Below, piece by piece: positions 32,968 to 42,189 of a DNA stretch of 64,000 nt. The first letter of the stretch is position 1, and every line of letters begins with the position of its first letter. A program made the translations under genes and the position numbers. Source of the DNA: Bacillus sp. SJS (lineage in GTDB: Bacteria; Bacillota; Bacilli; Bacillales; Bacillaceae). The stretch is taken from the NCBI RefSeq assembly GCF_000732485.2, contig NZ_JAQV02000026.1:62001-126000 (forward strand), read 5' to 3'. The notes below the pieces were generated by a model that had not been told where the DNA came from, did no database searches, and saw nothing but the letters and a program-made list of their open reading frames with translations.

Positions 32968-33225
32968 ATGAAAATCTCAGGGAAAGAGAAGGAAAACCTT
33001 AGCGAAGCAATTGATCAAATGAATGAGGCACTGGATGTATTTATCCAGATTTATAATCAATCGGAAGAAGACAAACCGATCCTCCGTTTTACTGCCGAGA
33101 CAGAGAAGATCATTCTTAAGGCAATCGAGATTTATGGTGAAAAGACAATTGAGCACAAGATCAATACGCTAATTAAAGAGTTTCTCTCCTTCACAGATAG
33201 CAAAACAGGAAAAGCAAATGAGTAA
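32968..33225 (+). CDS. mstX: Mistic-like membrane-associating protein
   Basis: An 85-residue, highly charged helical protein beginning MKISGKEKENLSEAIDQMNE, with EALDVFIQIYNQSEEDKP and INTLIKEFLSF further on. These match the core of B. subtilis Mistic (MstX, 110 residues), which inserts into the membrane without the Sec machinery and precedes the potassium channel YugO. This copy lacks the extra N-terminal part, like the shorter (about 84-residue) Mistic forms known from other bacilli. AAGGTG precedes the ATG; the stop overlaps the yugO start by 8 nt. Confidence 0.82.
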   Translation: MKISGKEKENLSEAIDQMNEALDVFIQIYNQSEEDKPILRFTAETEKIILKAIEIYGEKTIEHKINTLIKEFLSFTDSKTGKANE

Positions 33226-34207
33226 AAGCCTCTTTATCACGGCTTGGCAGAAGCTTCCTGTTTATGCACGAATTGCGCTATTTGTCCTGTTCCTGATTCT
33301 GATTTTCGCTATGATCATGACATGGATTGAGCCTGAAACCTATCCTACTCTTTTTGATGGATTGTGGTGGACAGTTGTAACAATTTCCACGGTTGGATTT
33401 GGTGATCTCGTCCCAAAAACCATAGTGGGAAAAGCGGTGGGAATGCTGATTATATTGCTTGGGGCAGCTTTCGCGACAGCTTTTTTCGCTACTTTTGCAG
33501 CAGCGGCTGTGGAGCTTCAGCACCGTTATAAAAGGGGGAGTCTCATGTTCAAAAGCAAAGACCACGTCATTATCATAGGATGGAATGCAAAATCTGCTGA
33601 GATGATCCGATCCATGATGAAAGCAACCCCTGAGCAGAAAATCGTATTAATTGATCAGACGCTAGAGGAATCTCCGATTGACCACATCCATTTTATCAAA
33701 GGGCCCGCTATACAGGACAGCACACTGCTCCATGCAAACTCGGTGAAAGCGAGGACTGTCGTCGTCACCTCTGATCAGCATAAGAATGAAACAGAAGCGG
33801 ATATGCAAACCATTCTCATTATTCTTGCCGTAAAAGGATTAAACCCTGATACATATACCATTGCAGAAATTCAAACAGCCCATCAGGCAGCAAATGCGAT
33901 TCGTGCAGGGGCAGATGAAATTGTTAAAACATTTGAATTGTCCAGTCACATTATGGTAAATGGAGTCCTGCACAAGCATTCCGTTCGGGAAAGTACAGAG
34001 ATGGTCAATCCGGGTGAAGGGAAGCATATCGAGGTGAATGATATCCCTATTCCGCTGTGCGAGACCCCTTTCAAGGATCTTAGCCTCTACTTTCTTGAAC
34101 ATAGAAGCATCCTTGTCGGAATAAAGCGTAATGATCAGCTGATTTATAACCCCGCAGCTGATTTCACCGTGCACGAAGGGGATAAGGCGATTTTGTTTAT
34201 TTGCTGA
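33218..34207 (+). CDS. yugO: Potassium channel YugO
   Basis: A 329-residue two-helix potassium channel subunit. TM1 at about 16-36, pore helix and selectivity filter TVGFGD at 58-63, TM2 at about 69-98, then an RCK/TrkA-N domain from about residue 114 (DHVIIIGWNAKSAEMIRSM) and a TrkA-C-like end. In B. subtilis, MstX-YugO supports biofilm formation and YugO carries the potassium waves of electrical signalling. The ATGAGTAA overlap with mstX couples translation, and AAAAGGAAAAG-type purines lie upstream inside mstX. Confidence 0.9.
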   Translation: MSKSLFITAWQKLPVYARIALFVLFLILIFAMIMTWIEPETYPTLFDGLWWTVVTISTVGFGDLVPKTIVGKAVGMLIILLGAAFATAFFATFAAAAVELQHRYKRGSLMFKSKDHVIIIGWNAKSAEMIRSMMKATPEQKIVLIDQTLEESPIDHIHFIKGPAIQDSTLLHANSVKARTVVVTSDQHKNETEADMQTILIILAVKGLNPDTYTIAEIQTAHQAANAIRAGADEIVKTFELSSHIMVNGVLHKHSVRESTEMVNPGEGKHIEVNDIPIPLCETPFKDLSLYFLEHRSILVGIKRNDQLIYNPAADFTVHEGDKAILFIC

Positions 34208-34317
34208 AACACCAACAGTATTAAATCTATTTTTTGTATTGTAAAATCCGGGTTATTGCTTATTTCCGCTACAGATTAAACGATTATGAATAAATTAATA
34301 AAAACCACGTGTGCAAA

Positions 34318-34372
34318 AGTGAAAACCGGAAACATGCTCATACATCGCGAGCAGTCTTCGGTTTTCATTTTG
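34318..34372. terminator. Probable terminator between yugO and yugN
   Basis: Inverted arms GAAAACCG and CGGTTTTC enclose a second stem (GCTC...GAGC), followed on the plus strand by ATTTTGTCTCTTT. It can terminate yugO; strength is uncertain. Confidence 0.5.
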
Positions 34373-34454
34373 TCTCTTTATTTGGATGGCTAACTTGAAG
34401 AATGATTTTGATTTTAAATTGCACAGGAAATGAACAGCTAAGTTTACAGAGCTA

Positions 34455-34859
34455 TTAGGAAAGAAGAACCGTTTCAAGTTCTTTTACTAATGATTTTCCA
34501 AGGTCAATATACTTCTCTGGAAAAGAAGCATCCTTATCCTGCGGCTCCGAAAATTGATTAAAGGATGCCTGAAAGTTGCCGATCCTTGCATGATCATCGA
34601 GACCGATTTGATATTTATGGGATAATAAATAAGGCGTACCGAGCTCTACAGTTGTATTTTTAGAGTCCAAAGCACCGCTCGCTGCAAAAAATGGAAGTCT
34701 CAGGAACTGATATCCAACTTCATCATCGATTTTGTAATCAAATGAACCTTTCTCATAATCCCAGCCTCCGCCGATGGAATATCCAAGCGGTTTAAGCTCT
34801 GACTCCAAATCAAATAAATTAAACTGCTGACCTTCAAGCTTTGAAGGAATTTCAATCAT
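34455..34859 (-). CDS. yugN: YugN-like family protein
   Basis: A 134-residue soluble protein of the YugN-like family, function unknown. It begins MIEIPSKLEGQQFNLFDLE and contains LGYSIGGGWDYEKGSFDYKID and LGTPYLLSHKYQIGLDDHA; no catalytic motif stands out. GGAGG precedes the ATG at 9 nt. Position between yugO and pgi matches B. subtilis. Confidence 0.8.
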   Translation of the reverse strand: MIEIPSKLEGQQFNLFDLESELKPLGYSIGGGWDYEKGSFDYKIDDEVGYQFLRLPFFAASGALDSKNTTVELGTPYLLSHKYQIGLDDHARIGNFQASFNQFSEPQDKDASFPEKYIDLGKSLVKELETVLLS

Positions 34860-34912
34860 AGGAACACCTCCGTTCTAAAAGGTAGGTTTTCCTTTACACA
34901 GGCTTTCATACA

Positions 34913-34946
34913 AAAAGGAACTGCCCAAAATTGGACAGTTCCTTTT
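34913..34946 (-). terminator. Terminator of pgi
   Basis: An 11-bp stem (AAAAGGAACTG / CAGTTCCTTTT) extended by inner CC/GG pairs, followed by U residues, just past the pgi stop. Confidence 0.88.
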
Positions 34947-34952
34947 GTTTTC

Positions 34953-36302
34953 TTATTTTAAGCGTTTTTCAAGCTCTGCTTTCTTCTCTTCGAATCCAGG
35001 TTTGCCTAGCAATGCAAACATGTTTACTTTGTACGCCTCTACACCAGGCTGATCAAACGGATTGACACCAAGTAGATAGCCGCTCATCGCGCAGGCAATT
35101 TCAAAGAAGTACGCAAGATAGCCAAATGTGTATGCATCCATCTGTGGAACATTGACAATCAGGTTTGGAACGTCTCCGTCTGTATGAGCAAGCATTGTTC
35201 CTTCAAACGCTCTTTTGTTAACAAAGTCCACGTTTTTTCCGGCAAGATAGTTCAAACCGTCAAGATCATTTTCTTCCTCTTCGATCAGCAATTCATGACG
35301 GGAATTTTCCACGTTCAAGACTGTTTCAAACAAATCTCTGCGTCCTTCCTGAACGTATTGTCCAAGAGAGTGCAAGTCCGTTGAGAAGTTAGCTGAAGAA
35401 GGGAAAATGCCTTTTTGGTCTTTTCCTTCGCTTTCCCCGAAGAGCTGTTTCCACCACTCGGAGAAGTACTGCAGACCAGGCTCATAGTTAATCAGCATTT
35501 CAATGGTTTTACCTTTGCTGTATAGAACATTGCGAACAGCGGCATATTGGTAGGCAGCATTTTCTTCAAGCTCAGAACTTGAGAAATCGTTCATCGCATC
35601 CGCTGCACCCTTCATCATTGCTTCAATATCGTTTCCTGCTACAGCAATCGGCAGAAGTCCTACAGCTGTTAATACAGAATAGCGTCCGCCCACATCATCA
35701 GGAATCACAAAGCTTTCATAGCCTTCTTCATCAGCAAGCGTTTTAAGAGCACCGCGTGCTTTATCCGTTGTAGCATAAATGCGGGTGCGCGCTTCTTCTT
35801 TTCCATACTTTTCTTCTAAAAGCTTGCGGAAAATACGGAAAGCAAGGGCAGGCTCGGTAGTCGTTCCAGACTTAGAAATGACGTTAATTGAAAAATCTCT
35901 GCCCTTTAAGACGTCCATTAAGTCTTTCATGTATGAAGAACTAATGTTATTTCCAGCGAAAATCACCTGAGGGGTTTTTCTGTCTTCTTTGGAAAGGACA
36001 TTGTAGAAGGAATGATTCAGCATTTCAATCGCAGCTCTTGCTCCAAGGTAGGAACCGCCGATCCCGATGACAACCAATACGTCGGAATCCTCTTTGATTT
36101 TTGCTGCACTTTTTTGAATGCGGCTGAATTCCTCTTTATCATAGTTAACAGGAAGGTCTACCCAGCCTAAGTAATCACTGCCGGCCCCTGTTTTTTCGTG
36201 TATGGAATGATGCGCTACTTTAACAAAATCACGCAGGTATGTAACTTCGTGCTCACTGAAAAATGACAGCGCTTTGGAATAATCAAAACGAACATGTGTC
36301 AT
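34953..36302 (-). CDS. pgi: Glucose-6-phosphate isomerase
   Basis: Interconverts glucose 6-phosphate and fructose 6-phosphate in glycolysis. 449 residues against 450 in B. subtilis. The SIS folds carry [19 protein letters not shown] and [16 protein letters not shown], and the catalytic Glu is in the [20 protein letters not shown] region. Start at 36302 ([12 protein letters not shown], as in Bacillus Pgi) with GGAGG 8 nt upstream; the longer frame starts before the ribosome site. Confidence 0.95.
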   Translation of the reverse strand: MTHVRFDYSKALSFFSEHEVTYLRDFVKVAHHSIHEKTGAGSDYLGWVDLPVNYDKEEFSRIQKSAAKIKEDSDVLVVIGIGGSYLGARAAIEMLNHSFYNVLSKEDRKTPQVIFAGNNISSSYMKDLMDVLKGRDFSINVISKSGTTTEPALAFRIFRKLLEEKYGKEEARTRIYATTDKARGALKTLADEEGYESFVIPDDVGGRYSVLTAVGLLPIAVAGNDIEAMMKGAADAMNDFSSSELEENAAYQYAAVRNVLYSKGKTIEMLINYEPGLQYFSEWWKQLFGESEGKDQKGIFPSSANFSTDLHSLGQYVQEGRRDLFETVLNVENSRHELLIEEEENDLDGLNYLAGKNVDFVNKRAFEGTMLAHTDGDVPNLIVNVPQMDAYTFGYLAYFFEIACAMSGYLLGVNPFDQPGVEAYKVNMFALLGKPGFEEKKAELEKRLK

Positions 36303-36489
36303 ATATTCATCCTCCAATCTTAATTTGTTTGCCTCTTTCACTTTAACCAAACTGTATCCTTAAATCAAGCCAAGCCCTGATTGTAAGCGATGCCAAGACC
36401 AAATTTTCTTTTGACTCCTCCTGAAAAGCTGTTACATTAATAGTTAGATGGAAATTTTTCCTGATTTCAAGCCTATCTAGGAGGAACCC

Positions 36490-37014
36490 ATGAGAACGAT
36501 GATCCGTTTTGCCACGCAGGCAGATGCTTTTAAAATGACAAGGTATATAAAGAAAATTCTTGGCGAAACGCCCTACATGATCAGTGAAGCGGGTGAGTAT
36601 CGACCATCGATTGAAGATGAAGAGTACTGGATTAAACAAACCTATCAGGACGGCGGAATGATTTTACTGGCCTTTGCAGGACGCAGTTTAATTGGCATGC
36701 TGAGCGTAAACCGGCATAAAAGAAACAGGAGGAGTCATGTTTGCTCCTTCGGGATTTCCGTCAAGAATAGTTTTCAAGGTCATGGAATCGGCAAGGAATT
36801 AATGAGACGAATGATTGAGTGGTGCAAAGCTGAGCAAGGGCTTGAAAAAATCACTCTGGAGGTGTTCTCAAATAATGATAAGGCGATCCGGCTCTATGAA
36901 GCTCTGGGGTTTAAAGAAGAAGGCAGGATGTGCAGGGAAATCCGCTATGCCGATGGCGAATATGCCGACATGATCACAATGGCTCTGTTTATACACAATG
37001 ATGAAAGTACGTAA
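36490..37014 (+). CDS. GNAT family N-acetyltransferase
   Basis: A 174-residue GNAT acetyltransferase. The acetyl-CoA pyrophosphate loop is FQGHGIGKELMRRMIEW (QGHGIG), and the last strands carry EVFSNNDKAIRLYEALGFKEEG, the usual NxxAxxLYxxxGF pattern. Target amine unknown; peptide N-termini, polyamines or small toxins are all possible. TAGGAGGA precedes the ATG. It is an extra gene between pgi and yugJ. Confidence 0.82.
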   Translation: MRTMIRFATQADAFKMTRYIKKILGETPYMISEAGEYRPSIEDEEYWIKQTYQDGGMILLAFAGRSLIGMLSVNRHKRNRRSHVCSFGISVKNSFQGHGIGKELMRRMIEWCKAEQGLEKITLEVFSNNDKAIRLYEALGFKEEGRMCREIRYADGEYADMITMALFIHNDEST

Positions 37015-37047
37015 AAAGCTGATTCCCATAAGGAAAATCAGCTTTTT
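37013..37047 (+). terminator. Terminator of the GNAT gene
   Basis: A 12-bp stem (AAAAAGCTGATT / AATCAGCTTTTT) that begins at the stop codon and ends in a U run; a short tandem repeat follows directly. Confidence 0.88.
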
Positions 37048-37077
37048 ACTTTTTACTTTTTACTTTTTACTTTTTAC
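37047..37077. repeat. 7-bp tandem repeat
   Basis: Four to five copies of TACTTTT/ACTTTTT in a row, directly after the terminator and ending at the yugJ stop codon. It looks like slippage-prone DNA that arose by duplicating the terminator U tract. Confidence 0.8.
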
Positions 37078-38237
37078 AATGATGCTTGCAAGATGTCGAC
37101 TACATCTTGTTTTTTAAGCGGATTAAAACGTCCGAACTCCCCGTAAATCATTGCTTTGTCTGCAATCATGTCAAGGTTCTCGTCATTGATATTGTAGTCA
37201 GCAAGACGACTCGGCGCCCCCAGGCTGCTCCAGAATTCACGCAGTCGGCTGATTCCTTCAAGAGCTGTCTCTTCATCCGTTTTCCCTTCAGGATTGACAT
37301 CAAACACTCGAACAGCAAGCTGTTTAAAGCGGCTGACATCTACATGAAGATTGTGCTTCATCCAATTTGGGAAAAGAATCGCTAATCCGCCTGCATGCGG
37401 AATATCATATACAGCTGAAACAGCATGCTCAATATTATGAGATGCCCAGTCACCAGGCGCTCCCATTTGAAGTGTACCGTTAAGAGCAATCGTACCATTG
37501 TATAAAATCGTCTCACGAAGATCATAATTTTCAAGGTCTTCCAGCAATTTTGGAGCGGTTTCGATAACTGTTTTAAGAACAGATTCACACATGCGGTCCT
37601 GTAATGGAGTATTGGACGCACGGTGGAAGTATTGTTCAAATACATGGGACATCATATCGACAATGCCATATACAGTATGGTCTTTTGGTACAGTGAATGT
37701 ATTAACTGGATCAAGGATCGAGAATTTAGGGAATGTAAGCGGGCTGCCCCATCCATATTTCTCCTGTGTTTCCCAGTTCGTGATAACAGAACCTGCATTC
37801 ATTTCTGAACCGGTCGCTGCAAGTGTAAGAACCGTTCCGAATGGAAGAGCATCAGCGGGAGCATGTTTTTTCGTAACAATATCCCATGCATCTCCATCAT
37901 ACTTAGCGCCTGCTGCAATTGCTTTTGTACAGTCAATTACACTTCCGCCTCCGACTGCAAGAATAACTTCAATTCCTTCCGTTTTGCAGATGTCCACACC
38001 TTTTCTTACTGTTGTAAGACGCGGATTCGGTTCTACTCCTGCAAGCTCAGATACTTCCGCTCCTATTTCGTTCAGTACAGAAATGACTTGATCATAAAGT
38101 CCGCTGCGTTTAATGCTTCCGCCTCCGTATACAAGCAATACCTTGCTGCCGTATTGAGGCAGTTCGTTCTTCAATTGCTCCAGCTGGCCTTTTCCGAAAA
38201 TCAGCTTAGTTGGATTATAGTATGTAAAGTTTTCCAT
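37074..38237 (-). CDS. yugJ: Iron-containing NADH-dependent butanol dehydrogenase
   Basis: A 387-residue group III alcohol dehydrogenase, converting aldehydes and primary alcohols with NAD(P)H. GGGS nucleotide loops ([27 protein letters not shown]) and metal ligands in [15 protein letters not shown] and [19 protein letters not shown] (Asp, His, His, His) are all present. B. subtilis has the duplicate genes yugJ and yugK here; this window has one. AGGAGG precedes the ATG. Confidence 0.88.
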   Translation of the reverse strand: MENFTYYNPTKLIFGKGQLEQLKNELPQYGSKVLLVYGGGSIKRSGLYDQVISVLNEIGAEVSELAGVEPNPRLTTVRKGVDICKTEGIEVILAVGGGSVIDCTKAIAAGAKYDGDAWDIVTKKHAPADALPFGTVLTLAATGSEMNAGSVITNWETQEKYGWGSPLTFPKFSILDPVNTFTVPKDHTVYGIVDMMSHVFEQYFHRASNTPLQDRMCESVLKTVIETAPKLLEDLENYDLRETILYNGTIALNGTLQMGAPGDWASHNIEHAVSAVYDIPHAGGLAILFPNWMKHNLHVDVSRFKQLAVRVFDVNPEGKTDEETALEGISRLREFWSSLGAPSRLADYNINDENLDMIADKAMIYGEFGRFNPLKKQDVVDILQASL

Positions 38238-38420
38238 TTAAAATCGCCTCCTCAAATTTACATCTGTATTATCTACCCTCGCCCAATCTTTTGTAAAGAA
38301 ATGCGCTTCGGTTAGTATTTTCTGTTTTTTGCATTTTAATCAAATTTAATTGACGTGCATAATTTTTTAACCAGTCCGCAAATTAATATGGAATAAATCA
38401 AACAACAGGAGGTTATATGC

Positions 38421-38654
38421 ATGAGTGGAATTCAGCGTGCAGCACTTGTACTTACTATTATCGGAGCTGTTAACTGGGGATTGATCGGCTTCTTCCAATT
38501 TGATTTGGTAGCAGCAATCTTCGGAGGACAGAATGCAGCCCTTTCCCGCATCATTTATGGTTTAGTTGGAATTGCCGGTTTGATTAACATTGGTCTTCTT
38601 TTCAAGCCTGCTGCGGAACTTGGACGCACTGAACCGAAGCCAGATATGAGATAA
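38421..38654 (+). CDS. yuzA: DUF378 membrane protein YuzA
   Basis: A 77-residue protein with two hydrophobic helices (about 5-27 and 43-63) and the DUF378 motif IIGAVNWGLIGFFQFDLVAAIFGG. Function unknown. AGGAGG precedes the ATG. Position near yugJ/yugI fits B. subtilis. Confidence 0.85.
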   Translation: MSGIQRAALVLTIIGAVNWGLIGFFQFDLVAAIFGGQNAALSRIIYGLVGIAGLINIGLLFKPAAELGRTEPKPDMR

Positions 38655-38675
38655 CCATTTATATGGATGAAGAAG

Positions 38676-38703
38676 GGCACTCGCATTGAGTGCCTCTTTT
38701 TTT
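38676..38703 (+). terminator. Terminator of yuzA
   Basis: Stem GGCACTC / GAGTGCC with a 5-nt loop followed by a long U run. Confidence 0.88.
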
Positions 38704-38825
38704 TTAGCGCTGTTAAACTTTGCTGTTGATTGCAGTTCGCAGGTGCTTGATTACTTAGCTTACTGCCTATTTAAAGCAACAAAAAAGACACCCTGCTATA
38801 TGCGGATGTCTTCTGGAGTTGTTGA

Positions 38826-39221
38826 TTACTTTTTGGATTGTTCGATCCACTCTTCCAGCTTTTCTTTCAGTGTGTTGAAACCTTGTGCAGAATCACCGGA
38901 AGAGTAAGAAGTAGCAGCTGAAGCAGCCGGTTGTTTCTTTCTTGGCTGTTTTTTCACTTCAGGACGCTCAGGAGCTTCTTGAGTCGCGCGGATTGAAAGG
39001 CTCATTTTGCCTGCTTTTTCGTCGATGGAAAGAACTTTCACTTGAACTTCCTCTCCAACTTTCAAATGCTCGTTAATATCCTTAACAAAGCTATGTGTTA
39101 CTTCAGAAATATGAACAAGGCCTTGAGTATCGCCATCAAGCGCTACAAACGCTCCGTACGGCTGAATGCCTGTAATTTTTCCTGTATATACATTTCCAAC
39201 TTCATAAGTGGCTGTCATCAT
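38826..39221 (-). CDS. yugI: S1-domain RNA-binding protein (general stress protein 13)
   Basis: A 131-residue protein: an S1 OB-fold (about 5-77; GNVYTGKITGIQPYGAFVALDG, GLVHISEVTHSFVKDI, VKVLSIDEKAGKMSLSIR) plus a basic, Pro/Lys/Ala/Ser-rich tail (KKQPRKKQPAASAATSYSSG). It likely binds RNA or ribosomes under stress. AGGAG stands 6 nt before the first of two ATG codons. Syntenic with B. subtilis YugI. Confidence 0.88.
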   Translation of the reverse strand: MMTATYEVGNVYTGKITGIQPYGAFVALDGDTQGLVHISEVTHSFVKDINEHLKVGEEVQVKVLSIDEKAGKMSLSIRATQEAPERPEVKKQPRKKQPAASAATSYSSGDSAQGFNTLKEKLEEWIEQSKK

Positions 39222-39308
39222 TAAACACTCCTAAAAATTTTATATTTCGGTCTACATATACGCAAGTAAAAAGTATATCACAAGTTGCGGTTTTTTTCAA
39301 AAAAAATA

Positions 39309-39332
39309 AAAACAGCAGGATAAACCTGCTGC
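39309..39332 (-). terminator. Terminator of the sigma/anti-sigma operon
   Basis: Stem CAGCAGG / CCTGCTG with a 5-nt loop and a U-rich tail on the minus strand, touching the anti-sigma stop. Confidence 0.85.
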
Positions 39333-39334
39333 CA

Positions 39335-40981
39335 TTATTCCTGCCTGCCAATTTGTACTCGCGAAGATAAACCTCCCCCGCTTGTTTTCAGATAAAATGT
39401 TTGTTCGATCCCTTCCAATGAATACAGTTCAAGGGCTGTAATGCCCTCCTCTCCATCAGAGGCATTTACTTTTAAATACTTGGCTTTTGTATTTAAAGAT
39501 AAAAAATCAGCCTTCGCTTTTTGAGCTTCCTGAATAAATTCGGATTTTGATTTTTTCGTATCTGTGAGTATATATGCCGTTTCATAATCTTTTTTTAGCA
39601 TCGCATAAAGATAAATCCTTAAAACCGTGATTTGCTCCGTGTTCATGTTTCCTTTATACCCCGTTTCAGCAATGAGCGCTACTGGATCCTTTGATGCCTG
39701 AAGGTCTTTGTACATGCCGCTCATCTGCTCTGTTAAAGGAAAAAGGATTACCGGCTGTGAAAATTCGGGTACAGCTGGCTGCATGGATGGAGGCATAGCG
39801 TAACTCTCCTGTTTATCCAGCTTTCCATCCTTATACTTCTGATGTAAAAGCGCGATCTCCTTAAAGGTATCCGAGTCCGGAAATTTTCGTTTTAAGTTCA
39901 GTAAACTTTCTTCAAATTCCTGAGATGGGGCTTTACGGTTTGGATCAAAGAACCCTTTGCTCACATAGTTTTGAAAAAGATCACGATATGCCGTTTTCAC
40001 TTTATCCATTCTGGTGAAGTTGGGGTTGCTCAGTGCAAATTCTTCCATTTCCACGAGTCTTTCTCCAGCTTTTATATCATCAATAATCGTGTTGTCAGCC
40101 ATATACGGTTTGTTGAGGTTGAAATCCGCCCACTCACTATAGGAAGCTGAAATTCTTCCGCCGAGCTTTTGCTTTGGCCATCCGTAATCCGGCTGAATAT
40201 TAATCATCCCTTCTCCCGCATCAAAGAACCGGTAGCCAGCCCCTCTAATTTCTTCTACAACAGGCTTAAGCTTTTCATTTTCAAAGGTCCCGTCGTTCAT
40301 GGAAGCAATGACCGTGTTAAAAGATTCAAAATCAGGAGCAATCAGATCCGCACTATTTTCCCATTTTTCATTGTATCTATCATACATTTGATCCTGCTTT
40401 GCAAGAAGCAGAAGAAGGTCATCATCTGAGATAGTCTCTCCTTGCTTAGCTTTTTCCTGAAGCATATCCATCTGTTCATCAATAGAGGAAACATGCATTT
40501 TAACCTTTTCCTGGAGCTGCTCCGACTGGTTTTGAAGCTCCTTTTCATTTGCAAAAGGCCTTAATGAGAATTTTTTTATTGATTGATTTGCTTCTTGAAC
40601 GATAGGATATAATTCCGCGTCTTCATTTCTTAGCTTTTCCTTGAGCTTTTTAAGCCGCTCATTGTAAAGGGACCTCGCTTCTTCGGATTTTTCTTTTATT
40701 TTCTCTGTTGATGGAGGGTCTTGTTCCTGTGATAAAATCCCCGGTTTCCCCTCACCTGGCGAAGATTCAGGACCTTTAAAAAGCTGGAATGAAAGCAGCC
40801 CGCCGATCAGGATGATTCCAGCGATGCTTGCGGCAGCCGGCATGCTTAAACGTAAACCGCGTTTCTTTCCCTCCCTTTGAAGGATGTTTTTAGTGATTTC
40901 CTGTGCACTTGTCCTGTCCGGCATTCCATCATATGCGTGCCCTAATTGTCTAAGGCGTTCCTCAAAGGTTTGTTCATCCAT
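39335..40981 (-). CDS. Probable membrane anti-sigma factor
   Basis: A 548-residue protein with a cytoplasmic N-terminal part of about 45 residues, one membrane helix (AAASIAGIILIGGLLSFQLF, about 51-70) and a large outer region of about 470 residues rich in Lys and Glu, with coiled-coil-like parts (EKSEEARSLYNERLKKLKEKL). Its start overlaps the sigma gene end by 8 nt, so it is probably the anti-sigma partner. I do not recognise the outer domain. It is far longer than most ECF anti-sigma factors (for example RsiX, about 370). AAGGTG precedes the ATG at 40981. Confidence 0.65.
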   Translation of the reverse strand: MDEQTFEERLRQLGHAYDGMPDRTSAQEITKNILQREGKKRGLRLSMPAAASIAGIILIGGLLSFQLFKGPESSPGEGKPGILSQEQDPPSTEKIKEKSEEARSLYNERLKKLKEKLRNEDAELYPIVQEANQSIKKFSLRPFANEKELQNQSEQLQEKVKMHVSSIDEQMDMLQEKAKQGETISDDDLLLLLAKQDQMYDRYNEKWENSADLIAPDFESFNTVIASMNDGTFENEKLKPVVEEIRGAGYRFFDAGEGMINIQPDYGWPKQKLGGRISASYSEWADFNLNKPYMADNTIIDDIKAGERLVEMEEFALSNPNFTRMDKVKTAYRDLFQNYVSKGFFDPNRKAPSQEFEESLLNLKRKFPDSDTFKEIALLHQKYKDGKLDKQESYAMPPSMQPAVPEFSQPVILFPLTEQMSGMYKDLQASKDPVALIAETGYKGNMNTEQITVLRIYLYAMLKKDYETAYILTDTKKSKSEFIQEAQKAKADFLSLNTKAKYLKVNASDGEEGITALELYSLEGIEQTFYLKTSGGGLSSRVQIGRQE

Positions 40982-41531
40982 GTGTTTCACCTTCTTTCCT
41001 TTCAAAATCCTCCAATAGTTTTTTGAGCTTGGCTTTTCCTCTCAAAATTCTCGTTTTCACTGTGGAGAGAGTCAAACTCTGAATTTCTGCAATTTCTTCA
41101 TATTTTTTTTCGTGAAAAAAGAAAAGAATAATGGGCACTTTATATTTTTCATCAAGCTTCTGGAGACATATATGTAAAGCGCGGTCATTCTCATTTTTAA
41201 TGATAATCGCTTCTGCAGCAGGGTACTCTTCATGCTGCTCATGCTGAAGCTTGAACACTTTTCTTAATGCGGATGCTCTTTTTCTTGCAGCATCCCTCGT
41301 TACATTCAGCGTGATTTTATAAAGCCAGGTAGAGAATTTCGCTTTTGTAAATTGATCAAGAAACCGATAAACCCGAATAAAGACCTCCTGGGTAATATCG
41401 TCGATGTCATCCTGGCGGTTACCAAGCTGGTATGCAAACCGTTCTACAACAGGCCGATAATTTTCAACCAGCTGATGAAATGCTGCCGTATTGCCCTGTT
41501 TTGCTTTCGCTACCAGTTCATCCTCCTGCAT
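40974..41531 (-). CDS. ECF-type RNA polymerase sigma factor
   Basis: A 185-residue group 4 sigma factor. Region 2 has DDIDDITQEVFIRVYRFLDQF and FSTWLYKITLNVTRD (2.3-2.4, -10 recognition); region 4 has YEEIAEIQSLTLSTVKTRILRGKAKLKK (-35 recognition helix). The start at 41531 has AAGGGGGG 6 nt upstream. It is followed by a membrane partner protein and preceded by a promoter of ECF type, the usual autoregulated arrangement. The B. subtilis counterpart cannot be named safely. Confidence 0.88.
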   Translation of the reverse strand: MQEDELVAKAKQGNTAAFHQLVENYRPVVERFAYQLGNRQDDIDDITQEVFIRVYRFLDQFTKAKFSTWLYKITLNVTRDAARKRASALRKVFKLQHEQHEEYPAAEAIIIKNENDRALHICLQKLDEKYKVPIILFFFHEKKYEEIAEIQSLTLSTVKTRILRGKAKLKKLLEDFERKEGETHG

Positions 41532-41554
41532 GGTGTTCCCCCCCTTTCGCACAT

Positions 41555-41583
41555 ATAACGAAGGTTTGTTAATGAAAGTTTCA
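41555..41583 (-). promoter_or_regulatory. ECF-type autoregulatory promoter
   Basis: Minus strand TGAAAC (-35), 17 bp, CGTTAT (-10), about 24 nt before the sigma start. TGAAAC and CGT are the typical ECF promoter elements, so the sigma factor probably transcribes its own operon. Confidence 0.65.
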
Positions 41584-41684
41584 AAAGTTGCTCACAGAAA
41601 ATCCATTTTTAAGAAGCGCAGAACAGCGGGTTTAAAAGTAGGATAAGAATAGGAAGATAAGATGTTTAATGGAGGGATTTTCAC

Positions 41685-41981
41685 ATGAAAAGAATTGGGG
41701 AAAACATTAAGCATTATCGTGAGCAAAGAAATCTGTCGCAGCAGGAGCTTGCCTTAAAAATGAGAGTGGGCGTCTCCACTATTGAAAAATATGAGTCAGG
41801 AGAACAACTGCCGGATACATTAAGCATATTAAAATTTTCAACTGTCCTTGATATTCCTGCATCGGAGCTTTTGGAAAAACGCCGCACAGCATCTTCATGT
41901 ATGGATTCTGAATTGGAAGAGCTCATCCAAGAAGCCGGCATAAAAAGAGCAAAGCTTATCCTCAGAAAGACAAATGAATGA
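41685..41981 (+). CDS. XRE-family helix-turn-helix regulator
   Basis: A 98-residue Cro/C1-type DNA-binding protein. The helix-turn-helix is IKHYREQRNLSQQELALKM and VGVSTIEKYESGEQLPD (residues about 7-45); the C-terminal half is a short helical extension, perhaps for dimerisation. Targets unknown. GGAGG precedes the ATG. It is divergent from the sigma gene, separated by about 150 nt that contain the ECF promoter. Confidence 0.82.
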   Translation: MKRIGENIKHYREQRNLSQQELALKMRVGVSTIEKYESGEQLPDTLSILKFSTVLDIPASELLEKRRTASSCMDSELEELIQEAGIKRAKLILRKTNE

Positions 41982-42059
41982 TTAGAAGATGACTTTAGTA
42001 ACTTCATGCAAATTCTTTTCGAAAAGGTATGTTAAAGCATGATGTTAATTATTAACATC

Positions 42060-42080
42060 TGTTGATTGCAGCGGAAATCA
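42060..42080. repeat. Fused ends of the GC-rich intergenic element
   Basis: TGTTGATTGCAGCGGAAATCA joins TTGATTG (one end of the 22990-23118 element) to CAGCGGAAATCA (the other end), leaving nothing of the middle. Confidence 0.5.
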
Positions 42081-42134
42081 CGCATTCGAAAAAATATAAA
42101 AAAAGTGAATAAAAAAGGTTTAATAGGATAAACA

Positions 42135-42178
42135 GGGGGGAATACTAAAACCATCAAAGGCTTTCTAGTATTCCCCCC
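42135..42178. terminator. Hairpin with G6/C6 base
   Basis: A 13-bp stem GGGGGGAATACTA / TAGTATTCCCCCC with an 18-nt loop and a TTTTATTAT tail on the plus strand. It can end the XRE gene transcript, or act on either strand. Confidence 0.65.
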
Positions 42179-42189
42179 TTTTATTATCT

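Noticed and set aside
37591-38315. Frames opposite yugJ
   Set aside because: Antisense to a conserved iron-dependent dehydrogenase, without ribosome sites.
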